Shown: positions 12,196-24,419 of the stretch, piece by piece
How the letters are laid out: each line of letters starts with the position of its first letter
Numbering within the stretch: the stretch's first letter is position 1
From: Takakia lepidozioides
Taxonomy: Eukaryota > Streptophyta > Takakiopsida > Takakiales > Takakiaceae
Reading direction: 5' to 3'
DNA length: 64,000 nt
NCBI GenBank assembly: GCA_030704615.1
Contig: CM060734.1
Location: forward strand, 46,950,042-47,014,041
Program-made: the position numbers and the translations under genes
Notes under the pieces: model-generated
What the model was told of the DNA's origin: nothing
The model's input: the letters and a program-made list of their open reading frames with translations, nothing else
Databases searched by the model: none

Positions 12196-13209
12196 ACTCC
12201 ATCAAAGGTCGCCTTCTGTCCGCCATAAGCCGCTCCACCCGCTTTTCCTTTCGAAGCACTCGGTGCCGCCTTGACGTGTGAAGGCCCCCCTTTCGATTTC
12301 CATGTGCCATTGTCGCCGCGTGGCCTATCCCACTTCTTTTTCCGGTCGGAAGGAGTACCTTCCCGCCGGGTCTTCTTGTGGTTCAGCTCCGTACGGCCTT
12401 GTTTCACCCCTAGGGACATCTGAGAAACATTCAGCCCTCTCAATTGCCTCGTTCAAAGTCTTAGGTGGCTTCTCCTCCAAATTCCCCCTGGCCCATGGGG
12501 CCAATCCCGCCCACAAAGTTGAAGACCATTTCTGGTTCCGCCATATCCGCGACTTCGAGCAACAGCACATTGAAAGCCTGGACATATCCCCGAATGTCAT
12601 CTGTTTGCTTCAAAATTCCTCATCTTGTCCCGGGCAAGCCAGGACGCGTTGAGGGGCACAAACTCTCGCTTCATCAATTCCTTGAACCCACTCCAATTCA
12701 AGGTTTCCGGACTTGGACCTCGGTCTGAAGGCGTTTCTGCCACCATTGTTGAGCATAGCCCCTCAAATAGGTGGGAGCCACTTTCCACCCGATCCTCGTC
12801 ACTTAACTTGGCCGCCCGGAAGTACTGCTCTAGCTCCAACAGCCAGGTGTTGAGTGCCTTCCGATTTCGGACGCCCTCGAAAGGTGCCGGGTTCCTTAGG
12901 CTTCACCTTAAACTTTGCCTTAGCGGAAGTGGCATTAGCCACCTTCAACACGTCTTTCAACGTCCCGCCCAACTGCGCCAACAACCCTTCCCAAAGCTGC
13001 CGGCATGGGAGGCATCTGTTGGTCCGTCGGAGCTCTCAGGGATTCCTCGGGCTCCGACTCCTCGGATTCCTCCCGCTCTTGAGCGGCCTCGTTTCAGAAA
13101 CCTACGTCGCTTCCTCAAACGGCCTTCGTGACACGTCGCCCCATCGGGGCTCACCAGGATCATCATCTTTGGGGGCCGTTCGCTTTCGCTTTGGCTTGCC
13201 CGACCCCAT
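12130..13209 (-). pseudogene. gag capsid region with zinc knuckle
   Basis: The likely start codon is at 13209, about 40 bases inside the primer site. The first frame, basic and polar, stops after about 36 codons, and reading continues in other frames. The best capsid-like part is 12597-12839 (ELEQYFRAAKLSDEDRV, WSGFKELMKREFVP). A CCHC zinc knuckle with CGEPGHMAKKC lies near 12155-12200; its first cysteine is split between two frames by a T-run. At least four frame breaks occur in gag. Capsid assignment rests on position and the knuckle. Confidence 0.8.
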
Positions 13210-13249
13210 GATGAGGCCAATCCCAAGGACGATGCGTACTGAACTCTAA

Positions 13250-13261
13250 GCTCTGATACCA
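13250..13261 (-). other. Primer binding site for initiator tRNA-Met
   Basis: On the minus strand TGGTATCAGAGC begins two bases after the 5' LTR end. It is complementary to the 3' end of plant initiator tRNA-Met, the usual primer for Ty3/gypsy and Ty1/copia elements in plants. It fixes the orientation of the element independently of the coding frames. Confidence 0.95.
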
Positions 13262-13263
13262 AG

Positions 13264-13984
13264 TGTCGCGCACCTCACTTCGGTAAGCTCCCCTTCAAGT
13301 CATAGTTACTCGCTTTTGATGCGCGCGCCTGACTCCCAACCTGGCCCCGGGCCAACTTGGAGCTTCGGCTGCTCACGGGACATAACGGTCCCCTTTGCTT
13401 CCCACTAAACCCTCCACCTATTTGGGGGTCTGGTGGAATTCCCTTTGGTAGATGGCAGTCCGGAACAGCTCCCCACTCTTTGGTCGCTTTCTGGCTCGCT
13501 CGCTTACTCACTAGTTTTTGGTCACCAACGGGCTTGCACCGTTCTCAGGGTCACTACTCCCCTTATATATACTTCTGTAGCTGTCCGCGGGGGTTTCACA
13601 ACCAGCCATGCCATTTTATGGCGAACCACCACGAAAACCCTCGACTCCCAGTGATGAGTCGCGGTGAGTCTTGGCCCACTCACCACGGCCCCTATGGACC
13701 GTGATGAGTCCCAAGACTCCCACGACTCCCATCACGAGGTCTCCGCCCCATGGTGAGTCCTATGCCACCCACTAAGTCCCGCTAAGCTACCACCACCCCT
13801 TGTGGGCCACCCCCACCGCAACCCGGTGTGCGGGGCTCCACCTAGTGAGCACCTCCGCCTCCTTGAGTGCCTTGGGCACTCAAGGGTGCTTCAGCCCCCC
13901 ATACCTATCGCTGCCGTGCCCCCATCACAGGGGTAGCCCCACATGTGTCCCGACCCCCTGCCCTCAAGGCAAAGAGCCGCGACA
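13264..13984 (-). repeat. 5' LTR (in element orientation)
   Basis: Direct repeat partner of 7044-7768, adjacent to the primer site and therefore the 5' LTR of the minus-strand element. Differences by eye are mainly run-length changes, for example in the C runs matching 7170, 7500 and 7530, plus a few substitutions. Exact divergence was not computed. Confidence 0.95.
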
Positions 13985-14009
13985 GTGAAAGCCAAATATA
14001 GATTTGGTT

Positions 14010-15100
14010 AGTTTAGCATTGAGTAGCAGAAATTCTCCTCAAGTCCTTCACTATGAGATGATAGTTTTGATTGAGTCAATTGTCATTACGACGTGAGAAT
14101 AATGTTTCTCAACAAAGGTTTGTGACTGAAATTGACATGTTGTCTCTGGATGTTATATTTGTGAGATTCTCAGGCTGAGAAGATGGTGGAAGGTTGCAGA
14201 CTCTATTGTACTATAACAAGGCGGTTTAGGTCGGAGTCGGTGAGCCATAACTTAGCAGTCGCACTCCTGGTCAACGAGATGTCGTTTGCGCTAAGGAGTG
14301 TAGGCTCAGAGCTCTTTGTTGTGGGTGACATTAGAGTACGTTATACGACGACTAACAAATATTTCCATGATGCGGCGATGTTTTAGAATATACACAAGGC
14401 AATGTCGAGATCTACGGCATATATTGATGGGAAGGTGAATACTCCACTACTGGTAGTGGATTTTATCTCCCCGCTCGGGCAACAAGGATCGCATCAAGTG
14501 CAAAGCGGTTTGTGCTACAGCTGGTGTAAAATACTACTGGCTTGGTTGCTATGTCCAAGGCTGGATGAAGTGTGCAAGCCTATCAGATACAGGGGTATAT
14601 GAAACAGTAAGGACTATCCATAAGAACGATGGACCAGTTATTATGGCGTCATTCAGCATGCCTATTGATTTCGAGCAAGTCTTTAGGATCGACTAATGAG
14701 AGGTGGGCCATTCATATTCTATCATAGTTTGCAACGCCTAAAAAATATGAATCTTTCTAGTGTCTCTTCTATCTACTGAAGGACGAGCACAAAGTGCTAA
14801 TGCGGTCTTGAATCGTTTGGTCGCTCTAGTTGTACATACATCAAAATAACAAGAACACAAAAAATCAGAAATAAATACAGTAGACTTTCCTAACTTTGTC
14901 TTTGATGCTCGAATTACTGCTTAATTGCCAACTTCACTAACCAATTACCTAACATTGCAGCCCACATGTGAATTATCATCAATATAGATATAGAAGTGCA
15001 ACCTCTTCACTTTTACCATACATGCATGAGTATTAATTCGTGTAGATGATGAATTTTTTTGTGAGGTACTACAAAGACATCCATTAAGCTGCAATTTGAA
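14010..15100. other. Non-coding stretch with no recognised feature
   Basis: Short frames at 14183-14386 and 14402-14602 have no motifs and no splice context. The first bases after the retrotransposon (13990-14000) belong to the split older repeat. Nothing else is supported. Confidence 0.5.
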
Positions 15101-15116
15101 CTTTAGAGGCCCGACA

Positions 15117-15270
15117 ACGAGCATGTAGCCCAGTGGTAATGGACACATACCACGTTGGATGTGTTTCACGGTCTGGTGTGTCATGAAGGTGTCCACCTTT
15201 CATATGGAAAGCAGTAGCCCTTGTGGTGAAGAGACACCATAAGTTACGCTCCCTTCTGGAGGTGTCATAC
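15117..15270 (+). mobile_element. SINE family B copy
   Basis: The head GCATGTAGCCCAGTGGTAAT fits a tRNA-type A box. The body runs through GGTGTCCACC and GCAGTAGCCCTTGTGGTGAA to the tail GGAGGTGTCATAC. An exact 12-base duplication, CTTTAGAGGCCC, lies at 15101-15112 and 15277-15288. This copy has lost about 20 bases around the B box. Orientation is taken from the head-to-tail order. Confidence 0.85.
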
Positions 15271-15524
15271 TTTTTTCTTTAGAGGCCCTAAGTCCATAAT
15301 TTGTAGGTGGACCCTATTGCCACTACTCAAGGTGGAAGATGAAGACAAGTACTAATGTCTTCCTAGTATGTGCTAGGCTTCCAATTTCTATGCCAATACG
15401 TGATCTTATTCATTAGTATCTGAGAAGCACTACCCTTTGCAAACTTTGCCATGAGGAGTTGACACAATGTAAGAAACAAGGCAAGACAAAATGACTCTTA
15501 GTTATGCTGGCTAATTTGGCCGAA

Positions 15525-16045
15525 GTTTTTTTTTTTTTTTTTTTTTTCTAAGAAACATTTGTCCATATGCTAAATGCCACTATGTTATTCCTGTCACGGA
15601 CATAGCCCATAGGAACTTGCCAGGAGTAAATACCGGAAGTTATCAAGTTACCATGTTATCGAAAGTTATCATGATTTATCGTGATCTACTATAATTTACT
15701 ATAAATTACCGGGAGTTTATTAAATTACCGAGAGTAACTTGGAAACTGCTCAAGAAGCTTTTTTTGGAGCTTGTCCATAAAGATACCTCATTTGTTTAAG
15801 AAAACTTCTCCATCAAGAAACCTCCATTGGGGAAGCTTCTTAGGGAACTTCCTAGTAGCCAGTATATATAGGAGGCGAGACTGGACACTCTTCAATCTCG
15901 CCAACACAAGTTCAAGCTACTCCAGTTCCCAGCCCCAGTACTCCAGTTCAGCTTCCAGTACTCTAGCCCAGTTTCCAGTATCTGGCACTTCAGTCCAGTT
16001 TCCAACATTCCAGTATTCAAGTCGAGTTCCAGTATTTTGTATTCT
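15525..16045. repeat. Poly(T) tract and degenerate CCAGT minisatellite
   Basis: A T run at about 15528-15547 is followed by a patch rich in TTACC/GGTAA words (15640-15740). At 15911-16045 there is a degenerate minisatellite of the words CCAGTACTCCAGTTC and CCAGTTTCCAGTA. A TATATATAGG box sits at about 15860. The layout is reminiscent of a retroelement promoter, but no partner LTR is visible. Confidence 0.5.
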
Positions 16046-16478
16046 TGCTGACCCTATGCACGGAGCATGGGGCAGCCATGGGCTTGCATTGAAGACCTTA
16101 ATAATCTAAAATGCGAGGTCCCAAGGGGGGTTGGTTTGGAGGCTATTAGGAATGAGGGGGGAATGAGCTTGAATTGAGGGGTTGACCCTTCATCTATACA
16201 AAAGTAGGGTTATATGGATGAAAACATTCATTTGTCAATTACCCACCGACCCAAAAGACAGATATGCTTATATTTCCCAGTTTGGTATGAACAAGGTCTG
16301 CAACATGGATGAACTTATTGGTTGGAATGGGATGTGTGACTCAATGCCCTAAGGCGAGTATATATAATGTGTATATAAAGAATTGATGCGCGCATGTTAT
16401 CACTTAGGTTTTGTGGTTTCAATATAGAACATGGAATACCATGACGGTAAAACATGGTGCTCTAAAAGTGAAAACGTT

Positions 16479-16612
16479 ATGATGCCTCCCGAAGGAAGTG
16501 TAAATTATGGTGTTTCTAGGGCTAGCCTTCTGGCGGGAAGGTGGACACCTCTTTGACACCAATGACCCACAACCACTTCTGAGGTATGTGCCCATTACCA
16601 CTGGGCTACAAC
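16479..16612 (-). mobile_element. SINE family B copy
   Basis: Same element as at 4655 and 23893, read from GTAGCCCAGTGGTAATGGGC at the right to GGAGGCATCAT at the left. The flanks CATGGTGCTCTAAAAGT (about 16453) and CATGGAGCTCTAGAGTA (about 16621) are a 17-base duplication with three mismatches. The older duplication and missing central part suggest an earlier insertion than the 15117 copy. Confidence 0.8.
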
Positions 16613-16639
16613 TTGGTTGTCATGGAGCTCTAGAGTAAG

Positions 16640-17809
16640 AGTCCATTTTGTAGGTTCTTGGATCCATCTATACTGAACTCTTCTAGATTTCGTCTGTATG
16701 ACATTTTTTGGATTGGGTCTAGGGCTGGTGGAGCTTGATAAGCTTGAATGAAGGGGACAGTGTAACTTCGTTGGCTCTGTTCTATCCTTGGGGTTAATAC
16801 TTTCCCAACACAATGTTCAATATTCGATATCATCACTCTAAATCCAAACAGAAGAATACAAATTCAAGACTAGGAACCTTGAATTTCAATGCCGTTCTAA
16901 CAAAAATAAGAAACACCATATAAACTACCGTTCCACTGAGGTCATCCAAACAATGGGTCCGGACAACTCTGCGAGGATGTTGTTATACACAATCTGGGGT
17001 CAATAGTTGGCAACATAATCATGCACATGCATCTCAGCATTGAAAACTATGAAACTCTTACAATGGGAATGGACATCAGTTTGAGGTGCTCATTCAACAG
17101 AAGTTTTCATTAGGTCCTGAGAAGGCAGACGAACCCTGATAATTTAACATACCCTCGAGCTTGGACTGGCTTCAACACTAGTGATGCAAAATTGGGTAGT
17201 GAAGGTCATTGTCAAGGAACCACACAAAGCGTATGATATGCATTCTCTGTGCAATGACTATAGTTACATATACGAGGTTGGAGGTGTAATGCTATGTCTC
17301 CGTGCCTACAGTTTATTGGTCCAAGGCAACACTGAGTAGACTTGCTATGAAGTGAGACGGCTTGCAGTGACTGCTTAGCTCTTTCACTAAAAAGAATCAA
17401 AGAATGTTGGCTAATGTACATCTCAAGCGAACATAGAGTTCTTTGTTTTCACTACTTTTACAGTCTATTCTCCCACCCCCTCCCTCCTCTTCAATAGACA
17501 CAAGAATTCTCAAAGCCCTGGAAGCCCAGCTTCTGGGGTGGTCATCTTTCTCAATGCTTCACCACCCCATATATCCGCCCATCAGCTGGTTGATTTGACG
17601 ATAAATCACTTGTGGAATGAACTTGAAAAGTGGAACTCTGGGCCAATTAGACACAGATGACGGCATGCTCGTACTATTTCCCAGTTCCCTCGAGAACAAT
17701 CTGCAATAAAGGGCCATGTTCACCCACAAGCTGGCTCCTTACGGACACTCCGTTTTGATCATGGACGGCTGAACCAAGAGGGCAGCAGGAGATCAACTAA
17801 TGTCCCATC
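16640..17809. other. Intergenic DNA and 3' flank of CSLD
   Basis: No coding region is supported. The part nearest 17809 must contain the 3' untranslated region of the minus-strand CSLD gene; no clear AATAAA signal was fixed. Short minus frames here (16595-16836, 17212-17421) lack motifs. Confidence 0.5.
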
Positions 17810-20800
17810 TTAAGGAAACGTAAAACTGCCGCCTGATGTGCTGTTATTTGATGAAGGGCTGAGGTAGACCCACAAGAGAGAGATGATGACAGATAGCAGA
17901 CCAGACCACACATATATAATTGTAGGCATACGACCACTCCGGCCCATAAGACCCTTGGCGAAAGGGTAGAGATGAAAGAGTACCCATAAACTGAAGAAAA
18001 CTCCACCAACCAGTTTGCTCCATTGTGGAATTGTGCTGTAAATTGTGCGTGCAACGCCCACAGCTATGGCTATCATGTTGGTAAGCATGATGGTGATGGG
18101 GGGTATAAACAGAAGTGTCCACTTGACTGTATAGAGGTCAGCGAATTGGTCATCCTCGTCCTCCCCCGCAGACTTTGAAGTCAGTGTAAAGGAAATGTCA
18201 ACCCCAGCAATAACCTTCAGTAACCCCTGGAAAACTGCTGCCAGATGGGCGCTTGTGCCACCGATGACCCAAAACTGTTCATTTCGCCACCACTCCTCTA
18301 GGGTGATGCCTGACCACTTCACCTCTAGTACAGCAAGCATGCATAGGGTGACAGTGATAGTGAGGAGATAAATCAAGAAAGAGAGGTTAAGGTTTTGTAC
18401 GATGAACTGGCCAGTAAAGAGAGAGAGGGCTGGGAGAAAACAGTAGACAAGAAGGAAGATGGATGTGAAGGGGTAGATGCCAACATTCAGATACGCAATA
18501 CGCTGCAGTAATTTCATGCGTGGACTGGCTAGCAGTGCATTGTTGCGCGAGAAAAAAATTTCGACTGACCCTGTTGCCCACCTCAGCACCTGCAACATCA
18601 CATCATTGAGAGGTTGAAATTAGCCACCAACTGCTGTAACATGAACTGGCAAATAGATTATGAAGCAGGAACAAAGTGCTATGCTATTTGCCACCTAACA
18701 TACACTACAAGAGCTAAAACTAAATTAATTGAAGAGGAAAGGCAGACGCTGTAGCATTGAAGTCCTATCAGTCTGCATAGTCAATTAACAGAAATCTTCT
18801 TGAAGTTGAAGGGGTGCATTGTAGACGACATATGAAGTAATGGATGTCTTCGAAGAGATAACATGCTCACCTGATGAAGCCGATCAGTGAGATTGATGGG
18901 GGCAGTTCCCCTGAATGCATCACGCTTGGTCACACAGTAAATAGATCGCCACCCGCGGTTGTGCATACGATAACCTGTTACCACATCCTCTGTAACAGAG
19001 CCATAAATCCAGCCCACTCGCCCACCCCACTCGGTTTTGTCCTCATAGAAACAAGAGATCACACTGATTGCCTCTGCCACTGTACTGGCATCCAGTGGCT
19101 CCCGAGGAGCTGCCAGAGCACCAGCTGGGCGCCCATTATGAACTCCTTGATCAGCAAGCGGGCGGCCCTGGAACTCAGCAACTGATATTGATGCAGCAAA
19201 GGTCACAGAGCTACCATAGCGCTTGGGCAGCATTGCAGCCTCAACATCATCATCTTCATCACTAGTTCCAGCAGTCAGAGTCGTAACCTCCACTTCTCGC
19301 TTTTTAGGCTGCATTTTATTCTTCCTTTTCCCTCCACAGCAGAAAGTCCAACATCCTTCATGTAGCTTATGCCTCGGGGGATCATACCCATAAAGTGCAG
19401 TCCTCCGAAACACACACCCAGTACCCACATAGACAGGGCCTTGTAGCCCATCCAGAGCCCTCATATTCACATCAAAAAAGACTGTGTTATGATTGGCATA
19501 CCGATCGTTGGGATCAACACCTTCAAACCGCTGGGGAAACTGGACGTAGCAGATACGATCTCCTCCTCTGTCCATGAAAAAACACATCCCCTCTCTGAGT
19601 GCCTGTGAATTGAAAATGTAATGGTCACAATCAAGATTGAGAATGAAGGGCCCATTAGACATTATGGCACTTGTCCGCACAAGAGCATTCATGGCTCCGG
19701 CTTTCTTGTTGTGGTCGTAGCCTGGACGCTTCTCACGTGACATGTAAACCAACATTGGTAAGCGTATGTCAATATCACTTGTGTCTATCAGGTTCTCTTC
19801 ATCAGCACTTCCCATCAGAGGCTCACTGCTGGGAGGGGCCAGCATCACCTGCATTTCCATTCCAAACAAGCCTTTGTGAGATCCTCAAACTTAAACTCAG
19901 TGCACCAGAGCAAGTGGGGACTGTATGAGGTATTCCATCTGAAGACAACCATTCCGCAAATCTCCTTGATTATTGCAAACAGTCCTTGGGGATAACTCTG
20001 GTTACAGCCCAAATAAGGCTTCTGAACAATTCCCAGACACTGCTTACAAAAAGTGAAATGGGATGGAAGACAAAGCAGCCAAGTACAGCCAAAGGACTAC
20101 AAGTCAGACCCTCTGAATAGGAGTGTGGCTTCACCTGGATAACGCCTGCATGGTCCCCACGCCCATGCTCCTTGCCCGAATGAGTCCATGTGCCGGGCCA
20201 GTGGGTTCCATCAGCCATCCAAGTGGCCTTGGGTACATTCAGGGATCCTGAGGGGTCAGCCCCAGTCTCGATTTGTGTTCGCTTGGCTCGAAGCTCTTCA
20301 TGGGCATTGTAAGCATCTGAACGGCGGCGAATAGCATCAGGCAGTCCATTGATGCGCACCTTAAATTCGTCATATTCTCTTTTCACTCGGCGACGATCCT
20401 TCACAAAATCAGATCGTACTTTGTTCTTCGTGGGATCTCCTTTCAGTGCGAAATAGGTCTCTGGATTACGGGGCTCAATGTTGTGTTTGCGGCAAAAAGG
20501 CACCCACACTCGTGCAAAACTTGCTCCCTCAGCCAGGGCCTCAAATGTGAGGAGAGCCCCGCCGTCATCGGACACATAGCAAGATAGCTTCTCCAGAGGG
20601 TAGTCGGCAGCAAGAATGGAGAGAACTGTATTGGCAGTCGTCAATGGGGGCTCTTTCTCAGGGTCTGCTGTGGAAACAAACACATCGATCCCGGGGAGGT
20701 CAGATCTCCCAGTGGGATTCGCAGGGGTTGGAGTCTCAAATTTCTCCTTGAGCACTTGCAGATCAGTCATTCGGTTTATCGGGCACAGCTTTGGTAGTTG

Positions 20801-22186
20801 GTCGAGAACCCAGGAGAAAGCAAACCATACCTCACAAACTACTGACATTCCCCATAGCCACACAGCATCTGTGTTTGGGTGCCTGATACGCCATGTCAGG
20901 AACAAACCCAAGACAACCATCCGCATCACCACCAGAAACCTGCACACATCCGATCCAGCCCATTCTTCCATGAAGCCAGGATCTTCCTCAGTTGCGGAGG
21001 TATACTTTGAAGCATTGCTAACTTGAAAGGGATGTCTTGCACTCACCGGAGGAACTAATTGGGTGGAAAGCGAAGCAAGCACATGCATCAACACACAAAA
21101 AAACTCGAATTCCTACTGTAAGAATTTAAATAGGAACCAGTGCAGCTCCAAGACATCAGCTTTTCTCTGCCCAATGCCAGCCATCCTTAAGGAGGCCATA
21201 GTACCTGGGCTTCTAAGATAAAAGAAGGTCAGGAGTAATAAGTACCTGTAGGGACTTAGGATGCCAGCTGAGACGTTAAACTTCCGTGAGAGAGGGCGTC
21301 TCGCCTTGTCGTTGAAATCAGGCGCGGTACCCATGCCCTTGTGACTGCCCCCTGTGTAGCCACCATCTTTCGGCCACACAGCATTGCCATAGCCGTACGT
21401 CCCTTTGGTCTGGTACAACCAGCGAGCATGATCAAAATCTGAAGCCTGATTGCTCATGAGCAAGCCAGGCGTGGTGGTCTTGAGTAGAGATAAACGGCGC
21501 TCCATCTTGGTCCCTTCGTTGACTGGAGGGGGCAATGCCCGGAGATCAGACTCTTTGGTAGTCTGTTCGGTAGTCTCCTCGGGAATTTTGTATTCATCCT
21601 TGCAACCTGGGCATTTCCCCGACCCATTCAGGGCGTCAATGTAGCAATCTCGACAAATCTTGAAGTTGCATTCGCACGGGGCCATATCCTCTCCCCGCTC
21701 ATCCCTCAAAGCTTTCCCGTCGCAACCTTCAACAGAACAGGTACCCCCCCGAGCACAAGCTAGCTGTGGGTGAGTACCTTCACTCTCCATCATCTTTTCC
21801 ATCACGTGGCCACGGGTGGCACTGTTAAATCCCCCACTGAAGATAGCGCTCGACACAAACTGTTGCTCAGCTTTCGCAGCAATTCCTGGATCCATCGGCC
21901 GCACTGTCGGGGTGGCGGACATTAGCTGGTGGTCAGGAGTTGCAGGAATCTGTACTGTGTAAAGAAACTCAGAGCCCATATCACTTTCCATCTCACTCTC
22001 ATCTCGGGAGAGATTCATATATCTACCACTGGAGGTCCGGCGAGCATGATGGCTGACTGTAACATTACTGGCAACGGAAGGTAACGGGTTGGGTTTCTCT
22101 TGGCCTAAGTGAGGTTGGGGAACCTGCTTTGGAAGGTTTGATCGAAAAGCAAGGGCCCCTGTTGCAGAGGACCGTGGGGACGCCAT
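17810..22186 (-). CDS. CSLD: Cellulose synthase-like D (CSLD) glucan synthase
   Basis: Four exons join in phase: 22186-21246, 20939-20135, 19848-18871 and 18589-17810, with GT-AG introns of 306, 286 and 281 bases, giving 1167 residues, the usual CSLD length. The start ATG opens [10 protein letters not shown]. Residues 144-196 form the cysteine-rich RING-like region of CSLDs (CEC, CRDC, CPGC). Two membrane segments follow at about 315-360. Catalytic GT2 features are intact: SDDGG (D438-D439), DCD at 655-657, TED at 868-870 and QVLRW at 908-912. The QVLRW codons span the last intron. The C-terminal exon holds about six membrane segments. CSLD enzymes make beta-1,4-glucan at the plasma membrane or cell plate and are needed in tip-growing cells; this role is family knowledge. 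No disabling change is visible. Confidence 0.97.
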
Positions 22187-23892
22187 AGCTGCTCCTTCTT
22201 ACTACCTGTTCGACCACATACAGTAGCCCTTTGCTTGACAGCCTTCTGAAACTTGTGAACCTTCTTCCTGGAAAGACCCAAACAGTCTTCTTGCTCACCC
22301 TTTGCACACCAAAGCCTGCACTCTAGTGACGTGAATTCCAGTACTCTCTGCTTGTGCTGATTCTGTTCCACGTCTGTACTAAAATTGTACCATTGCGCAG
22401 CCTGAGGACCTCAATCACTTTGTATGGTGACGAAAGCACGTTCGACTTGATCCCGTATTGCCAGTGCCCCTGTTAGTTACCACAATGGAGAAAGAAAGAC
22501 TGGGTGAGGCTCAGCTACCGATGTCTCCTAGAGGGATACAGAAGGAAGAAAAAAAAGGATACGTACAATGCCTTGAGCTTAAGCTACTAGAAGAGAGAGA
22601 CAGCTCAGGAAGGAGATCGTCCATCTCAACAACGAGTGGAGTAATGATGCGATCGGGGTGTGAACGTACGTCTGGAAACTAGGATCACGCACGCGGTGGC
22701 AGCGTTGGAATGACAGTAGAGCAAAACCCAACGAGAAACGGTCTCGGCAGCCCCGATCAAGTCGCTGCCGTTCCCGCGTTGCACAGCATCCAGGTTGGCC
22801 CAGTAAGTAAATCCCTCTGATTTCCTTAGTCGAAACAAGTTGACTCTCTTGTCACTGACAAAGCCGCCCCCCACGTCCAAATCGCTGGTCAATGGGTGGG
22901 GGCCATAAGAAATGGATGCGAAGACATGCATCATCTATCATCATCATCTATCTATCTGAGATCTGCGACTCTTAAAGGCATCTTCCATACAGATGTCCGT
23001 TATCCTTTGTTCACCGCCTTGCAAGATTTCCCAAACCCGACTATGGGTGTGCGGGATATGTAGAGTAAAAAGAGAGTAGGCTAGCGATCATATCACAATC
23101 ATGGCAGCTCCGAGTAGATAGTAACCCACACTGCAACTTGTCTATATAAAGCTGAAGAAGCGTGATTAATACGAGCATTTAGAGCAAGACTGCGCACAGA
23201 GGTTTCAGCTCCTGCTTATGCACGTGCTTCTTTGCATCTCTGCTCTCTCCTCATTTAAGATTGTTGTGGTGAAATGGGGGAGTGAGGATGTGGGTGAATA
23301 GTGTGAGTAACTTACAGTATACTTGAACATTGTGGTGGTTGTTGTTGCTTGTTGGTGTTCACTGTTAACTGTTAACTTATTACAAGTGCCAGTGTGAAAG
23401 AAGAGGGGTATGGAGTGTGGGCAGAGTCCGTGAACAGTAAGTTAGTGGGCCGCGTGGGGTGGGTCACCACTCCCCACTGCTGTCCATACAAGAGCAATAC
23501 CTATCCATTCAACTCCTCGACTGTCTTTCTTCACACATGAGAATTGGCAGCGCTTGGTTGCCGGCGAGTTTATTCCTCCCATTTGCTGAGGAATCAGTAA
23601 AACATTCCACATTCTTTTGTACCTACTTGATGTCAGGGGACTTTCCGCGCACGGAGGAGTTTGTAGGCATTGGAAAGCTGAGCAGAGCAGACAAACATAC
23701 CGTTGACAAGAGTGCACGACCGTGACTGCCACGCTGCACTTTCCATCAGCACAGCATCTTCGGTGAGGTCACGCTTGTGGACGAGTGGGCACTTGGGTGA
23801 CAGGACGTGCCATTGCCCCATTGCCACTCTAATAAGAAATTGGGAGGGGGCTCCATAAAATGTCAAAAAAAAAGAAAAGAAAAAAAAAGAAG
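22187..23892. other. CSLD upstream region
   Basis: This is the 5' flank of the minus-strand CSLD gene. Several short open frames overlap it without motifs. A plus-strand TATA-like CTATATAAAGC at about 23142 has no supported downstream gene. A CAT/CTAT microsatellite lies at about 22930-22955. The transcription start of CSLD was not located. Confidence 0.5.
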
Positions 23893-24054
23893 TATGACGC
23901 CTCCCGAAGGGAACGTAACTTATGTGTCACTTCACCACAAGGGCTACTGCCTTCCAGCTGAAAGGTGGACACCTTCATGACATACCAGACCATGGTTTGA
24001 ACCCACAACCACATCCTACGTGGTATGTGCCCATTACAACTGGGCTACATGCTG
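23893..24054 (-). mobile_element. SINE family B, best-preserved copy
   Basis: On the minus strand it begins GCATGTAGCCCAGTTGTAAT (A-box position), followed by the B box GGGTTCAAACC, then GGTGTCCACC, GCAGTAGCCCTTGTGGTGAA and the tail CGGGAGGCGTCATA. A and B boxes spaced as in tRNA mark an RNA polymerase III SINE. The left flank is A-rich, and a target duplication could not be fixed. This copy defines the family of about 160 bases. Confidence 0.85.
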
Positions 24055-24212
24055 CTGGGGCTGCCCAGCCCACCTGCCCGCTGCGCCCCGTCCTCTACGC
24101 CATGCTGGCGGACAAGTCACCGCCCTCCTACGCCCATCTGGGCCACGTAGGCGCTCCCACACACCCACCTTTTGCCACGCGCACTAGGGCTAAACGCTTT
24201 CCAAGTAAGTGA

Positions 24213-24321
24213 GCCGGGTTTAGACACAAGCCATGTATCCACCGGCCAAAACCTGAAAATCGTCCAATCATTGACCACCATGGCATTTTAGCCGCTCGTT
24301 TCGGAGCAGTCTAAACCCGGC
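24213..24321. repeat. Short element with 13-bp inverted termini
   Basis: GCCGGGTTTAGAC (24213-24225) and its exact complement GTCTAAACCCGGC (24309-24321) bracket about 83 bases. The arms resemble PIF/Harbinger-type MITE ends in style, but no target duplication is clear. The class is uncertain; a chance hairpin is possible. Confidence 0.4.
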
Positions 24322-24419
24322 CTAAGGGTACCAAAATTCTGGGTGGGGTTATTCATGAAGGTCGAAAAAAGGTAGAGGATGGGAGCGGCCAATGGGGAGG
24401 GAGGGCACCCGGTTGGAAC

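Larger units (their letters stand above)
7044..13984 (-). mobile_element. Full-length Ty3/gypsy chromovirus with two LTRs
   Basis: Two LTRs of about 720 bases (7044-7768 and 13264-13984) enclose gag, protease, reverse transcriptase, RNase H, integrase and a chromodomain, all on the minus strand. This order and the chromodomain place it among Ty3/gypsy chromoviruses. The LTRs begin TG and end CA. The flanking five bases are GTGGA (7039-7043) and GTGAA (13985-13989), a target duplication with one mismatch, confirmed by the unoccupied site near 49850. The LTRs are very similar and differ largely by lengths of C and G runs, so the insertion looks fairly recent. The internal region is broken by several frameshifts, so this copy looks non-autonomous as sequenced. 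Confidence 0.97.

Noticed and set aside
18690-18715. CACTACAAGAG in a CSLD intron as a CACTA terminus
   Set aside because: No matching inverted end or subterminal repeats are present in the 281-base intron, and the intron fits the size of its neighbours.
23140-23225. A plus-strand promoter (CTATATAAAGC) with a gene behind it
   Set aside because: No coding frame, splice pattern or repeat follows within several hundred bases.
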